Part shown: positions 1 through 10,514 of the stretch, in pieces
How the letters are laid out: the number at the start of each line of letters is the position of its first letter
Numbering within the stretch: position 1 is the first letter of the stretch
From: Burkholderiaceae bacterium
GTDB taxonomy: Bacteria; Pseudomonadota; Gammaproteobacteria; Burkholderiales; Burkholderiaceae_C
Direction of reading: 5' to 3'
DNA: 64,000 bases
NCBI GenBank assembly: GCA_017856435.1
Contig: JAFMFB010000011.1
Span: 1-64,000, forward strand
Position numbers and translations under genes: made by a program
Notes under the pieces: model-generated
The model's database searches: none
Told to the model about the DNA's origin: nothing
Seen by the model: the letters and a program-made list of their open reading frames with translations, nothing else

Positions 1-1458
1 ATTCTGGGTGGCATGACCACCCTGATTGGTACTCCGCCCAATCTGATAGTTTCCGGTTTCCGCGCGGACCATGGAGGTGCTGCCTTTGCCATGTTTGATT
101 TTGCACCGGTGGGCGGTGCGGTTGCTGTGGTGGGCATTGTCTTTATCGGTGTATTGGGCTGGCGCATGGTACCGGCGCGTAAATCCTCCGAAGAGGTGAG
201 TTTTGATACGGGAACCTACTTCAGCGAGGTCCGTATTCTTGCCGGCAGCAAATCTGAGGGAAAGCAACTCAGCGAGGTGGAATTGCTGCTGGAGGAGGCT
301 GATGCCCAGGTGATTGCACTGGTCAGAAACAACGTGCGACTTGCTGCCCCCAATCCCAGGCGGGTTTTGCTGGCTGATGACATTTTGGTGATTGAAGTCA
401 TGCCAGAGTCCCTGTCCACGGCGTTGACCAGTCTTGGGCTCAAACTTGAGGAAGACTTGCCAACCGCAGAATCAACAGAAGAGCCTAAGCCGTCATCAGA
501 CCCAAAAAATACAAATCACGGCAACCCGGCTAAAGCGCCTGCTTCTGCCAATGGTAAGACGTCCGACAATAAACCCACCGAAGCCAGATCATCCGGGCAA
601 TTCGATCCGGCGATCCAGGAGTTGGTGGTCACGCCAAATGCCGCAATGGTCGGGCGGTCTGCAACAGACCTGGAACTGAGAAGCCGATTCCAGGTCAATC
701 TGCTGGCCATTTCAAGGCAGGGGCGACGCAGCATGAGTCGCTTGCGCAGCGTGAGGATCCAACCCGGGGATGTGCTATTGGTGCAGGGAAGTAGTGAGGC
801 TATCGCAGAGTTCGCCTCGCATCAGGGCGGTCTGCCGCTGGCTACACGTGATATCCAAATGCCACAGAAAGGTCAAACTTTGTTTGCATCCTTGACCATG
901 CTCCTGGCGGTTGTGATGTCGGCTTTGGGCTGGGTAACCCCTGCCATCGGTTTTCTGTCAGCAGCACTGGCTTTTGTCCTCATGCGGGTTGTGCCTGTGC
1001 GTTCTGTCTATTCCTCCATCGACTGGTCGGTGGTGGTCCTTTTGGGGGCGTTATTGCCCGTTGCCCACGCGGTCGCCTCAACGGGGACAGCCGATTTGGT
1101 TGCAAGAACTTTTCTTTTGGGAATGTCTCAGGGAGATTCTGTCTATGCACTGATTCTGTTGCTGGTTGTGACCATGTTCCTTTCTGACCTAATGAACAAC
1201 GCCGCGACCGCGGCCGTGATGTGTCCGGTAGCATTGAGTACCGCCCAGCAGTTGGGAGTCAACGCTGATGCCTTCCTGATGGCCGTTGCTGTAGGGTCTT
1301 CGTGTGCCTTTCTCACGCCGATCGGTCACCAAAACAACACCCTGATTCTCGGGCCTGGTGGATTCAGGTTTGGAGATTACTGGCGGCTTGGGCTGGTGCT
1401 GGAGCTGATCGTGGTGTCGGTGGCCGTGCCAGCCATACTATGGGCCTGGCCCCTGTAG
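1..1458 (+). CDS. SLC13/DASS-type permease with two RCK_C domains (5' end missing)
   Basis: The reading frame is open from base 1, so the N-terminal half lies upstream. The first visible residues carry the family signature GGMTTLIGTPPNLI, the first of two transporter hairpin motifs. A cytoplasmic region follows with two TrkA-C-like (RCK_C) domains: one near bases 220-430, and one near 600-830 that contains LEDD/PGDVLLVQG-type turns. They are joined by a Lys/Pro/Ser/Asn-rich low-complexity linker at about 460-600. Hydrophobic helices then resume, ending with the second motif NNAATAAV and SCAFLTPIGHQNNTLILGPGG. The family contains sodium- or proton-coupled carriers of sulfate, dicarboxylates and similar anions. 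The substrate cannot be read from sequence. The gene ends 69 bases before prpE; shared transcription is possible. Confidence 0.85.
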   Translation: MLGGMTTLIGTPPNLIVSGFRADHGGAAFAMFDFAPVGGAVAVVGIVFIGVLGWRMVPARKSSEEVSFDTGTYFSEVRILAGSKSEGKQLSEVELLLEEADAQVIALVRNNVRLAAPNPRRVLLADDILVIEVMPESLSTALTSLGLKLEEDLPTAESTEEPKPSSDPKNTNHGNPAKAPASANGKTSDNKPTEARSSGQFDPAIQELVVTPNAAMVGRSATDLELRSRFQVNLLAISRQGRRSMSRLRSVRIQPGDVLLVQGSSEAIAEFASHQGGLPLATRDIQMPQKGQTLFASLTMLLAVVMSALGWVTPAIGFLSAALAFVLMRVVPVRSVYSSIDWSVVVLLGALLPVAHAVASTGTADLVARTFLLGMSQGDSVYALILLLVVTMFLSDLMNNAATAAVMCPVALSTAQQLGVNADAFLMAVAVGSSCAFLTPIGHQNNTLILGPGGFRFGDYWRLGLVLELIVVSVAVPAILWAWPL

Positions 1459-1527
1459 CGCCCGGACCAGTGGTCTGATAGCGATTGGGTCTCCGATAAT
1501 TACCCGAATATCAATTCTTGTGGAGGC

Positions 1528-3438
1528 ATGCCGATGAGCCGATATGCAGAGTTTTATAAAAAATCCATCAATCAGCGTGATGCATTCTGGTCCGAGCAGG
1601 CCCGGTTGATTGACTGGCAACAAGCCCCCAGGCAAATCTGTGATTACAGCCAGCCGCCGTTTGCGCGCTGGTTCGTGGGAGGAACCACTAATCTGTGCCA
1701 CAACGCGGTCGATCGACATCTCAAGGATCGTGCGGAACAAGCGGCCTTGATCTTTGTCAGCACTGAAACTGACCAGGAGGTCACCTACAGTTTCAGTCAG
1801 TTGCATGCAGAAGTTCAGCGCATGGCAGCAACCCTGCAGGCTTTGGGCGTCAAACAGGGTGATCGGGTGCTGATTTACATGCCCATGATTGCCGAGGCTG
1901 CCTTTGCCATGCTGGCGTGTGCCCGTATCGGAGCCATTCATTCGGTAGTTTTCGGTGGTTTTGCCTCGGGCTCACTGGCTTCGCGGATTGAAGACGCGGA
2001 GCCCAGGCTGATCATCAGTGCAGATGCCGGTTCACGCGGCGGCAAAGTGGTGCCGTACAAGCCATTGTTGGACGAGGCGGTTCGCCTGTCGCGCTACAAG
2101 CCCGCCTCAGTATTGCTGGTCGATCGAAAACTCGCGCCCATGGCACTGACCGCCAGACGGGATGTACTGTGGTCGGAAATGAGGCAGCAGCACCTCAATG
2201 TCAATGTTGACTGCAACTGGGTTGATGCAACCCATCCCAGCTATACCCTCTACACCAGCGGAACCACCGGCAAGCCCAAAGGTGTACAACGCGATACCGG
2301 GGGGTATGCGGTGGCCTTGGCGGCCAGCATGCGTTATATCTTTGAAGGCAATCCTGGTGAAACCTATTTTTCGACCAGTGATATCGGGTGGGTCGTTGGG
2401 CACAGCTATATCATCTACGGCCCCTTGATCGCCGGTATGGCCACCATCATGTACGAGGGCTTGCCGATACGACCTGACGCCGGTATTTGGTGGAAACTGG
2501 TCGAAAAATACAGGGTGACCCGCATGTTCTCAGCTCCTACGGCCGTCAGGGTATTGAAAAAGCAGGACAGCGCATTCCTTAAAAAGTACGACCTGTCCAG
2601 TTTGAAGGCGCTTTATCTGGCCGGAGAACCCCTGGATGAGCCCACCGCCCAATGGATTAGTGATGGCCTGGGCGTGCCGATTATTGACAACTACTGGCAG
2701 ACCGAGACCGGCTGGCCAATTTTGACCATTGCCAATGGCGTGGAGAAGGCTCCCAGCAAATTCGGCAGTCCGGGCGTGCCCATGTATGGCTACGACGTGA
2801 AATTGATCAATGAATTGACTGGCGCAGAGCTTACAGGCCCGGACCAAAAAGGGGTCGTGGCCATTGAGGGCCCCTTGCCGCCGGGATGCATGCAGACGGT
2901 CTGGCGTGACGATGAGCGGTATGTCAACACCTATTGGAAAAGCATCCCCGGGCGGATGCTCTACAGTACTTTCGATTGGGGGATCCGTGACAAGGATGGC
3001 TACTTCTTCATTCTTGGGCGTACCGATGACGTGATCAATGTGGCCGGCCATCGTCTGGGCACCCGGGAAATCGAGGAGTGCATTGCCGGCCATCCCAAGG
3101 TTGCCGAGGTGGCCGTTGTCGGGGTGGCTGATCAGCTCAAAGGCCAGGTCGCCATGGCATTTGCCGTCACCAGGGACAGCCTGGGCCTTGACGAGGCCTC
3201 AGAGCGGCTTCGGCTCGAGGGAGAAATCATGAAGCTGGTGGATAGCCAGCTTGGGGCAGTGGCAAGACCTTCGCGGGTGTTTTTTGTTCATTTGTTGCCC
3301 AAGACACGCAGTGGCAAACTGCTGCGCAGAGCCCTCCAGGCCGTTTGCGAGGGACGAGACCCCGGGGATCTGACCACGCTGGATGATCCGTCTGCCTTGC
3401 AGCAGGTACGTGACCTGGTGGGGCAGAAAAACCCCTGA
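1528..3438 (+). CDS. prpE: Propionyl-CoA synthetase (propionate-CoA ligase)
   Basis: An AMP-forming acyl-CoA synthetase of 636 residues, the usual PrpE size. It activates propionate with ATP and CoA. The N-terminus has the ACAS_N layout (SRYAEFYKKSINQRDAFW). The phosphate-binding motif YTSGTTGKPKGVQ lies near residue 242, the adenine-binding motif DNYWQTETGWP in mid-protein, and the hinge GRTDDVINVAGHRL towards the C-terminus. The catalytic lysine is K597 in TRSGKLLRR. A strong ribosome site (GGAGG) sits just before the chosen ATG; a second in-frame ATG two codons on is equally possible. No 2-methylcitrate cycle genes are adjacent, so propionyl-CoA is presumably handled from elsewhere. An acetyl-CoA synthetase role is less likely because the N-terminal sequence is PrpE-like. 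Confidence 0.92.
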   Translation: MPMSRYAEFYKKSINQRDAFWSEQARLIDWQQAPRQICDYSQPPFARWFVGGTTNLCHNAVDRHLKDRAEQAALIFVSTETDQEVTYSFSQLHAEVQRMAATLQALGVKQGDRVLIYMPMIAEAAFAMLACARIGAIHSVVFGGFASGSLASRIEDAEPRLIISADAGSRGGKVVPYKPLLDEAVRLSRYKPASVLLVDRKLAPMALTARRDVLWSEMRQQHLNVNVDCNWVDATHPSYTLYTSGTTGKPKGVQRDTGGYAVALAASMRYIFEGNPGETYFSTSDIGWVVGHSYIIYGPLIAGMATIMYEGLPIRPDAGIWWKLVEKYRVTRMFSAPTAVRVLKKQDSAFLKKYDLSSLKALYLAGEPLDEPTAQWISDGLGVPIIDNYWQTETGWPILTIANGVEKAPSKFGSPGVPMYGYDVKLINELTGAELTGPDQKGVVAIEGPLPPGCMQTVWRDDERYVNTYWKSIPGRMLYSTFDWGIRDKDGYFFILGRTDDVINVAGHRLGTREIEECIAGHPKVAEVAVVGVADQLKGQVAMAFAVTRDSLGLDEASERLRLEGEIMKLVDSQLGAVARPSRVFFVHLLPKTRSGKLLRRALQAVCEGRDPGDLTTLDDPSALQQVRDLVGQKNP

Positions 3439-3626
3439 TCAACCCCTGATTTGTGGGCTGGGCGCCAATCGGTTGTATTGACTGTGTGGTGCCTTGGATT
3501 TGATGGCACAATCTGGTTAGCGGTTGTCATCAATTGACGCCGTTGCATCTGCCGAGCGGTTCAGCCGCAAGGCAGACGGTTCATCAACCAGCTAATGTTT
3601 CCCGCAGGGAAACGGAGGTCAGCACC

Positions 3627-6500
3627 ATGAGTCAGGCGCCAGGCGTTTATACGGCCTTTTCAGGCAACAGCTATCTCTTTGGCGGCAATGCGCCGTATGT
3701 CGAGGAGATGTACGAAAACTACCTCGCCAACCCCGGCAGCGTCCCAGACAACTGGCGTTCCTATTTTGATGCCTTGCAGCATGTGCCCGCGACCGATGGC
3801 ACCGATGCCAGAGACATTCCCCATCTGCCGGTCATCAATGCCTTTGCAGAGCGTGCCAAACAGGGGGTCACCCAAGTTGTGGTTGCCACCGGACCCGATT
3901 CCGAAATGGGCCGCAAGCGGGTGGCTACCCAGCAATTGATTGCTGCCTACAGAAATGTTGGACAGCGTTGGGCCGATCTGGATCCGCTCAAGCGAGCCGA
4001 GCGACCTGAAATTCCGGAGCTGCAGCCCTCTTTCTATGGTTTTAGCGATGCTGATCTGGAAACGGTGTTCAATACCAGCAATACCTTTTTCGGACGTGAG
4101 TCCATGTCACTGCGCGAGTTGCTCAACGCCTTGCGCGAGACCTACTGTGGCACCATCGGCGCGGAGTATATGTATGCCACCGATCAGGCACAGAAACGCT
4201 GGTGGCAGCAACGCCTTGAAAGTTCACGCAGCAAGCCGACTTTTGGTTCTGAGCAGAAAAAACATATCCTGAACCGACTTACGGCAGCCGAAGGGCTAGA
4301 GCGCTATCTGCACACCAAATATGTCGGTCAGAAACGATTTTCCCTTGAAGGGGGTGAAAGTTTTATTGCCGCCATGGACTGCCTGATCCAGCAGGCGGGC
4401 GCCCAGGGGGTGCAGGAAATCGTGATCGGCATGGCACACCGGGGTCGCCTGAATGTGCTGGTCAACACCCTGGGCAAGATGCCCAAAGACCTCTTTGCTG
4501 AGTTTGACCACACAGCGCCGGAAGACTTACCCGCCGGGGACGTTAAATACCATCAGGGGTTCAGCTCGAATGTGACCACGGCAGGTGGGCCGGTGCACCT
4601 TGCACTGGCATTCAACCCGTCCCACCTAGAGATTGTCAACCCGGTGGTCGAAGGATCGGTCCGTGCTCGGATGGATCGGCGGGGTGACAAACAAGGTAAA
4701 CAGGTTCTTCCGGTTCTAGTTCATGGCGATGCTGCTTTGGCTGGGCAGGGCGTCAATCAGGAAACCCTTGCCTTGTCTGAAACCCGGGGCTACAGGACCC
4801 AAGGGACGGTTCATCTCATCATTAACAACCAGATTGGTTTTACCACCTCTGACCCTCGTGATTTGCGTTCGACACTGTACTGTACCGACATTGTCAAGAT
4901 GATCGAGGCGCCGGTGTTGCATGTCAACGGTGACGATCCGGAGGCTGTGGTGCTGGCAACGCAGTTGGCCCTTGAGTTCAGGATGGAATTCAAGAAGGAT
5001 GTTGTGGTTGACATCATTTGCTTTAGAAAGCTAGGACACAACGAGCAAGACACCCCCAGCCTGACTCAGCCTCTGATGTACAAGAAGATTGCAGAGCACC
5101 CTGGCACCCGAAAACTCTACGGTGACAAGCTGGTCACCCAAGGGGTTCTTGAGGCGGACGGCCCGGACGAGATGGTCAAGGCCTATCGCAGCGCCATGGA
5201 TGAGGGTCGTCGCACTGTTGATCAGGTCCTGACCAATTTCGAGAGCAAGTTCGCAGTGGACTGGGCCCCCTTTCTGGGTAAAAAGTGGACTGATGCGGCA
5301 GACACGGCAATCCCCTTGTCTGAGTGGAAACGATTGGCCGAACGAGTGACCTCAATTCCCGCCAATATCACTGCCCACTCACTGGTCAAAAAGGTCTATG
5401 ACGATCGTGCGGCCATGGGCCGTGGTGAAGTTTCTGTTGATTGGGGTATGGGTGAGACCATGGCCTTTGCCTCACTGGTTGCCAGCGGATATCCGGTGCG
5501 CTTGTCGGGTGAAGATTCCGGCCGTGGAACCTTCACCCATCGCCATGCAGTGATTCACGACCAGCATCGTGAAAAGTGGGATACCGGCAGCTACTCACCC
5601 CTACAAAACGTGGTGGAAGGACAAGCGCCTTTCACTGTGATCGATTCCATCTTGTCAGAAGAGGCAGTGCTGGCGTTCGAATACGGCTATGCCTCCAGCG
5701 AGCCCAATACCTTGGTGGTCTGGGAGGCGCAATTCGGAGATTTTGCCAATGGTGCTCAGGTGGTGATTGACCAGTTCATTGCTTCGGGTGAGGTCAAATG
5801 GGGGCGCGTGAACGGCATTACCCTCATGCTGCCGCACGGCTATGAAGGGCAGGGTCCAGAACACAGTTCGGCGCGGGTCGAGCGGTTCATGCAAATGGCC
5901 GCTGAAACCAATATGCAACTGGTACAGCCAACGACAGCCAGCCAGATCTTCCATGTGCTGCGCCGCCAGATGGTTCGCAATCTGCGCAAACCCCTCATCA
6001 TTTTCACGCCCAAGTCCCTGCTTCGCGCCAAGGATGCCACCTCACCCCTGTCTGAATTCACCAGCGGCACGTTCCATACGATCCTGGGTGAGCAGAAGCA
6101 AATTCGGGCGGACAAGGTGAAGCGTGTGATCTGCTGTAGTGGCAAGGTCTACTACGACCTGGTCAGAAAGCGTGAAGAAAAGGGTTCTGACGATGTCGCC
6201 ATCGTACGCGTCGAGCAGCTCTATCCTTTCCCTCACAAAGCATTTGCTGCTGAACTTAAAAAGTATGTCAATGCCACCGAACTGATTTGGTGTCAGGACG
6301 AGCCACAGAATCAGGGAGCCTGGTTCTTTATCCAACACAACATTCATGAAAACATGGTGGAAGGGCAGAGGCTGGGCTATGCTGGACGTAGCGCATCAGC
6401 CTCACCAGCTGCTGGCTATGCCCACTTGCATCAGGACCAGCAAAAGGCCCTGGTGAACGCCGCCTTCGCAAAGCTCAAGGGCTTTGTCCTGTCCAAATAA
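3627..6500 (+). CDS. sucA: 2-oxoglutarate dehydrogenase E1 component
   Basis: Thiamine-diphosphate-dependent E1 of the 2-oxoglutarate dehydrogenase complex (TCA cycle), 957 residues. It decarboxylates 2-oxoglutarate and passes succinyl to the lipoyl group of E2. Visible landmarks are the N-terminal E2-binding helix region (NAPYVEEMYENYLANPGSV), GMAHRGRLNVL near residue 268, the ThDP/Mg region, and GHNEQDTPSLTQP near 470. The C-terminal transketolase-like half includes the motifs GEDSGRGTFTHRHA and LPHGYEGQGPEHSSAR. I chose the ATG at 3627, preceded by GGAGGT, over an in-frame TTG 93 bases upstream. It is followed 12 bases later by the E2 gene, so the two are co-transcribed. The 188-base gap upstream holds direct copies of AACCCCTGAT but no promoter I trust. 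Also called odhA in related genera. Confidence 0.97.
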   Translation: MSQAPGVYTAFSGNSYLFGGNAPYVEEMYENYLANPGSVPDNWRSYFDALQHVPATDGTDARDIPHLPVINAFAERAKQGVTQVVVATGPDSEMGRKRVATQQLIAAYRNVGQRWADLDPLKRAERPEIPELQPSFYGFSDADLETVFNTSNTFFGRESMSLRELLNALRETYCGTIGAEYMYATDQAQKRWWQQRLESSRSKPTFGSEQKKHILNRLTAAEGLERYLHTKYVGQKRFSLEGGESFIAAMDCLIQQAGAQGVQEIVIGMAHRGRLNVLVNTLGKMPKDLFAEFDHTAPEDLPAGDVKYHQGFSSNVTTAGGPVHLALAFNPSHLEIVNPVVEGSVRARMDRRGDKQGKQVLPVLVHGDAALAGQGVNQETLALSETRGYRTQGTVHLIINNQIGFTTSDPRDLRSTLYCTDIVKMIEAPVLHVNGDDPEAVVLATQLALEFRMEFKKDVVVDIICFRKLGHNEQDTPSLTQPLMYKKIAEHPGTRKLYGDKLVTQGVLEADGPDEMVKAYRSAMDEGRRTVDQVLTNFESKFAVDWAPFLGKKWTDAADTAIPLSEWKRLAERVTSIPANITAHSLVKKVYDDRAAMGRGEVSVDWGMGETMAFASLVASGYPVRLSGEDSGRGTFTHRHAVIHDQHREKWDTGSYSPLQNVVEGQAPFTVIDSILSEEAVLAFEYGYASSEPNTLVVWEAQFGDFANGAQVVIDQFIASGEVKWGRVNGITLMLPHGYEGQGPEHSSARVERFMQMAAETNMQLVQPTTASQIFHVLRRQMVRNLRKPLIIFTPKSLLRAKDATSPLSEFTSGTFHTILGEQKQIRADKVKRVICCSGKVYYDLVRKREEKGSDDVAIVRVEQLYPFPHKAFAAELKKYVNATELIWCQDEPQNQGAWFFIQHNIHENMVEGQRLGYAGRSASASPAAGYAHLHQDQQKALVNAAFAKLKGFVLSK

Positions 6501-6512
6501 TCGAGTCGAACC

Positions 6513-7787
6513 ATGTCAATACTTGAAGTCAAAGTTCCGCAGCTCTCCGAGTCGGTGGCAGAAGCCACTTTGTTGCAATGGAAGAAAAAATCGGGTGAAC
6601 CGGTCGCCGTAGATGAAATTCTGATTGAGATCGAAACCGACAAGGTCGTACTGGAAGTTCCGGCGCCAGCTGCCGGTGTGCTGTCCGAATTGGTGGTAGG
6701 TGATGGGGGCACCGTGGTGTCGGGCCAACTGATCGCTCGCATTGACACCGATGCAAAGGCTGCACCTGCTGCAGCCAAATCAACTCCTTCCGCATCCCAA
6801 CAGCCGGTCCAGCCTGCAGCATTGGTTTCTGCTGCAACGGGTGCCAAATCCGATGTGGCTATGCCTGCGGCTGCCAAATTGATGGCAGACAGGCAGATGC
6901 CGGCAGGCTCAGTGGCTGGCACTGGCAAGGACGGACGAATCACCAAAGGGGATGTTCTGGCAGCTGCAGCTTCCGCACAAACTTCGGCTACCCCTGTGGC
7001 TGTCGCGGCTATCCCGATTCCGACCGGTGCGCCGGTTGCTGCCTTGCCGTCGGTTTCGGTCAGTCAGCCCGACCTTCATCTTGGCGAGCGGCCTGAGCAG
7101 CGTGTTCCGATGAGTCGCCTGCGTGCCCGCGTGGCCGAGCGTCTTTTGCAGTCCCAGGCCAGCAATGCCATTCTGACCACCTTCAATGAGGTGAACATGG
7201 CACCCGTGATGGAGATGAGAAAGCGTTTTCAGGAGCGTTTTGAAAAGGAACACGGTGTCAAGATCGGCTTCATGTCTTTCTTTGTCAAGGCAGCAGTTCA
7301 TGCGTTGAAAAAATATCCTATCCTGAACGCCTCTGTGGATGGAAACGACATCCTCTATCACGGCTATTTCGACATCGGCATTGCTGTTGGATCGCCCCGT
7401 GGCTTGGTCGTGCCAATTCTGCGCAACGCTGACCAGATGAGCTTCGCCGATATCGAGAAAAAAATTGCTGAATATGGCGTGAAAGCCCGAGACGGAAAAC
7501 TGGGGATTGAAGAGATGACAGGAGGTACCTTTTCCATCTCCAACGGCGGCGTGTTCGGCTCCATGCTTTCAACGCCCATCATCAACCCGCCGCAGTCCGC
7601 TATTTTGGGTGTTCATGCCACCAAAGAACGGCCGGTTGTTGAGAATGGTCAGATCGTCATTCGACCTATCAATTACCTGGCCATGAGTTACGACCATCGC
7701 ATCATTGATGGCCGTGAAGCAGTGCTGGGGTTGGTGGCCATGAAGGAGGCGCTGGAAGATCCGGCGCGCTTGCTGTTTGATATCTAG
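6513..7787 (+). CDS. sucB: Dihydrolipoyllysine succinyltransferase, E2 of 2-oxoglutarate dehydrogenase
   Basis: E2 core of the 2-oxoglutarate dehydrogenase complex, 424 residues. It transfers succinyl from E1 to CoA through a swinging lipoyl arm. Residues 1-75 form one lipoyl domain with the modified lysine K44 in ETDKVVLEV. An Ala/Pro-rich linker follows, then the peripheral-subunit-binding domain around [11 protein letters not shown]...[13 protein letters not shown] second flexible linker leads to the acyltransferase domain. The catalytic pair is H395 and D399 in [14 protein letters not shown] single lipoyl domain is normal for the succinyltransferase type. It lies between E1 and E3 genes, as expected. 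Confidence 0.97.
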   Translation: MSILEVKVPQLSESVAEATLLQWKKKSGEPVAVDEILIEIETDKVVLEVPAPAAGVLSELVVGDGGTVVSGQLIARIDTDAKAAPAAAKSTPSASQQPVQPAALVSAATGAKSDVAMPAAAKLMADRQMPAGSVAGTGKDGRITKGDVLAAAASAQTSATPVAVAAIPIPTGAPVAALPSVSVSQPDLHLGERPEQRVPMSRLRARVAERLLQSQASNAILTTFNEVNMAPVMEMRKRFQERFEKEHGVKIGFMSFFVKAAVHALKKYPILNASVDGNDILYHGYFDIGIAVGSPRGLVVPILRNADQMSFADIEKKIAEYGVKARDGKLGIEEMTGGTFSISNGGVFGSMLSTPIINPPQSAILGVHATKERPVVENGQIVIRPINYLAMSYDHRIIDGREAVLGLVAMKEALEDPARLLFDI

Positions 7788-7805
7788 GCCGCCAAATCGG
7801 TTCGA

Positions 7806-7838
7806 GTCAGGGCGGGCCCAACCGGCAGCCCTCCTGAC
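7806..7838 (+). other. Imperfect stem-loop between sucB and lpdA
   Basis: GTCAGG at 7806-7811 can pair with CCTGAC at 7833-7838, and GGG at 7814-7816 with CCC at 7829-7831, with a small bulge. No U-run follows, so it is not a convincing terminator. It might act as a processing or attenuation element between E2 and E3 in the 147-base gap. Function is inference only. Confidence 0.3.
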
Positions 7839-7934
7839 CCTAATCTCGGTTCATCTGGCCCAAATCAGCATTCAGTCAGACGACACTAAAGACTGTCAAA
7901 CCCTTTTTTCAGATCAGGATGGCTCAAGAATCTC

Positions 7935-9362
7935 ATGAACAAGCAATTTGACGTAGTTGTCATTGGCGCTGGCCCCGGTGGCTATATTGCTGCCATTCGC
8001 GCGGCTCAGCTAGGACTGAAGGTGGCGTGCGTTGATGCCTGGAAAAACGACAAGGGCGGACCAGCGCCTGGCGGTACCTGTACCAACGTGGGATGTATTC
8101 CCTCCAAGGCTCTGCTCCAGTCCTCCGAGTATTTTGAGCACGCTGCAAAGCATTTTTCCGAACACGGGATCAGCTTGAGCAATCTGAGCATGGATGTTCA
8201 AAAAATGATCCATCGCAAAGATGCGGTGATCAAGCAGAACAACGATGGCATTCTTTACCTGTTCAAGAAAAACAAGGTCAGCTTTTTCCATGGTCAGGCC
8301 TCCTTTTCAGGCAAAGCCGAAAACGGATTCGAAATCAAGGTTCAAGGCGCTGCCCCAGAATCGCTCCTGGCAAAGCAGGTGATCGTTGCCACTGGATCGA
8401 CTCCCCGGGCTCTGCCAGGCACCCCCTTTGATGAAAAGCTTGTCCTGTCCAACGATGGGGCTCTGCGAATTGAAGCGGCTCCGGCTAAGCTGGGCGTGAT
8501 TGGTTCAGGTGTGATCGGTCTGGAAATGGGCTCGGTCTGGCGCCGACTGGGTGCTGAGGTGACCGTTCTTGAAGCCCTGCCGGTGTTTCTGGGGGCAGCT
8601 GATGAACAAATTGCCAAGGAAGCATACAAGGCATTTACCCGCCAAGGTTTGAAGATCGAGCTGGGCGTCAAGGTCGCAGAAGTCAAACCTGGCAAACATG
8701 GGGTCTCGATTGCCTATACCAATTCCAAGGGTGAAGCTCAGTCAATGACTGTGGACAGGCTGATTGTTTCAATTGGCCGGGTCCCCAACACGCAGGGCTT
8801 GAACAGCCAAGCCATCGGACTGCAGCTTGATGAGCGTGGGGCCGTTGTGGTTGATTCTGATTGCAGGACCAATGTGGCTGGTGTTTGGGCAGTGGGCGAT
8901 GTCGTGCGTGGCCCCATGTTGGCCCACAAAGCCGAAGAAGAAGGGGTTGCTGTGGCGGAGCGAATTGCAGGCCAACACGGGCACGTCAATTTCAACACCA
9001 TTCCCTGGGTGATTTACACCAGTCCTGAAATTGCCTGGGTCGGGCAGACCGAACAACAACTCAAGGCTGAAGGACGGAACTTTAAGGTTGGCACATTCCC
9101 GTTTCTGGCCAATGGCCGGGCCCGTGCCTTGGGCGATACCACCGGGATGGTCAAGATGCTGGCAGACGCACAAAGCGATGAGATTCTGGGGGTTCACATT
9201 GTTGGGCCAATGGCCAGTGAACTGATCGCAGAGTGTGTGGTTGCAATGGAATTTCGCGCCAGCAGCGAGGATATTGCACGCATTTGCCACGCCCATCCCT
9301 CGTTGAGCGAGTCAACCAAGGAAGCGGCGCTGGCGGTTGATAAGCGAACCTTGAACTTCTGA
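7935..9362 (+). CDS. lpdA: Dihydrolipoyl dehydrogenase (E3)
   Basis: FAD flavoprotein of 475 residues that reoxidises the dihydrolipoyl groups of E2 with NAD+. Seen in order: N-terminal FAD-binding fold [17 protein letters not shown]; redox-active disulfide C49/C54 in [18 protein letters not shown]-binding [20 protein letters not shown]-contacting [20 protein letters not shown]; and the C-terminal His-Glu relay in [10 protein letters not shown]. Gene position after E1 and E2 makes it the dedicated E3 of this complex, though it may also serve other lipoyl enzymes. An out-of-frame ATG lies 16 bases before the chosen start and is ignored. Confidence 0.97.
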   Translation: MNKQFDVVVIGAGPGGYIAAIRAAQLGLKVACVDAWKNDKGGPAPGGTCTNVGCIPSKALLQSSEYFEHAAKHFSEHGISLSNLSMDVQKMIHRKDAVIKQNNDGILYLFKKNKVSFFHGQASFSGKAENGFEIKVQGAAPESLLAKQVIVATGSTPRALPGTPFDEKLVLSNDGALRIEAAPAKLGVIGSGVIGLEMGSVWRRLGAEVTVLEALPVFLGAADEQIAKEAYKAFTRQGLKIELGVKVAEVKPGKHGVSIAYTNSKGEAQSMTVDRLIVSIGRVPNTQGLNSQAIGLQLDERGAVVVDSDCRTNVAGVWAVGDVVRGPMLAHKAEEEGVAVAERIAGQHGHVNFNTIPWVIYTSPEIAWVGQTEQQLKAEGRNFKVGTFPFLANGRARALGDTTGMVKMLADAQSDEILGVHIVGPMASELIAECVVAMEFRASSEDIARICHAHPSLSESTKEAALAVDKRTLNF

Positions 9363-9413
9363 TGGTCTGCGCTTGATGCGCCTTCTGCTGTCACCCGTCA
9401 ACAGGGGCCGGAT

Positions 9414-10514
9414 TTGAGCGCTGTTTCTAACACTTACCAGGCTGAACTTAAGCTGCGCGGTTATCAGAGTGACCCGGCGCAGCTTCATGCCGTTGAGGTG
9501 CTCGATCGCTGTGCGTCGGAGTGGTCGCACTACAAGGAACAGCGATCAAGCAAACTCAAAAAAATCATTCATCGATTGGCTTTGCCGCGCGGTGTCTATC
9601 TTTACGGTGGGGTTGGGCGAGGCAAGAGTTTTCTGATGGACTGTTTTTACAGTGCCGTTCCGCTGAGAAGAAAAACCCGCTTGCATTTCCACGAATTCAT
9701 GCGTGAGGTTCATCGGGAACTTGCGGTACTTCAGGGCACCGTCAATCCCCTGAATGCCTTGGCAAGAAAGATTGCTGTCAAGTACAAACTCATCTGCTTC
9801 GATGAGTTTCATGTGGCAGACATTACTGACGCCATGATCTTGCATCGTCTGTTGTCAGCGTTGCATGACAATCAAGTCGGTCTGGTCATGACTTCCAACT
9901 TCAGGCCCGATGATCTCTATCCCAATGGACTGCACCGTGATCGCCTGATGCCTGCCATAGAGATGCTGAACCAGCAATTTGATGTGGTCAATGTCGATCA
10001 CGGAATTGATTATCGGCAACGCACCTTGGAGCAGATAACCCTCTACCACACACCCCTTGGAACCCAAGCTGAAGATGCCATGGCCGAAGCCTTCGAGAGG
10101 CTCAGAGAAGCGCATGATGAAGATCCGGTCATCAGCATCGAGTCTCGCGAAATCACTGCACGGCGCAAGGCGGGCGGTGTTCTGTGGTTTGACTTCAAGG
10201 TGCTTTGTGGTGGGCCTCGTTCGCAAAACGATTACCTGGAAATTGCTTCCCGCTTCCATACGATATTTCTCAGCAATGTGCCTCAAATGTCTGTTCGCAT
10301 GGCTTCAGAAGCCCGGCGCTTTACCTGGTTGGTTGATGTGCTTTACGATCGACGTGTGAAGTTGATACTTTCTGCAGAAGTGCCAGCAACCGAGTTGTAT
10401 ACCCAGGGCCCATTGGCCCATGAATTTCCCAGAACTGTCTCACGACTTAGCGAAATGCAGTCCCGAGAATTTTTGTCCCAACCCAAACGTGTGGTCGACA
10501 CCCAGCTGACATGA
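9414..10514 (+). CDS. zapE: Cell division protein ZapE (AFG1-like ATPase)
   Basis: AAA-type ATPase of 366 residues of the ZapE/AFG1 family. In enterobacteria ZapE associates with FtsZ and affects Z-ring stability. The Walker A motif is GGVGRGKS (residues 65-72) and Walker B is ICFDEFHVADITDAM. Further family motifs are MTSNFRPDDLYPNGLHRDRLMPAI and WFDFKVLCGGPRSQNDYLEIA. The start is a TTG (MSAVSNTYQ) with AGGGG just upstream; no ATG gives a full N-terminus. The gene's stop overlaps the next start (ATGA), so the two are translationally coupled. Following the odh genes is typical of Burkholderiales. Confidence 0.93.
   Translation: MSAVSNTYQAELKLRGYQSDPAQLHAVEVLDRCASEWSHYKEQRSSKLKKIIHRLALPRGVYLYGGVGRGKSFLMDCFYSAVPLRRKTRLHFHEFMREVHRELAVLQGTVNPLNALARKIAVKYKLICFDEFHVADITDAMILHRLLSALHDNQVGLVMTSNFRPDDLYPNGLHRDRLMPAIEMLNQQFDVVNVDHGIDYRQRTLEQITLYHTPLGTQAEDAMAEAFERLREAHDEDPVISIESREITARRKAGGVLWFDFKVLCGGPRSQNDYLEIASRFHTIFLSNVPQMSVRMASEARRFTWLVDVLYDRRVKLILSAEVPATELYTQGPLAHEFPRTVSRLSEMQSREFLSQPKRVVDTQLT

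Noticed and set aside
3478-3512. Promoter before sucA from TTGACT and CACAAT
   Set aside because: The spacing is 23 bases and the -10 is weak; no consistent promoter could be assembled.
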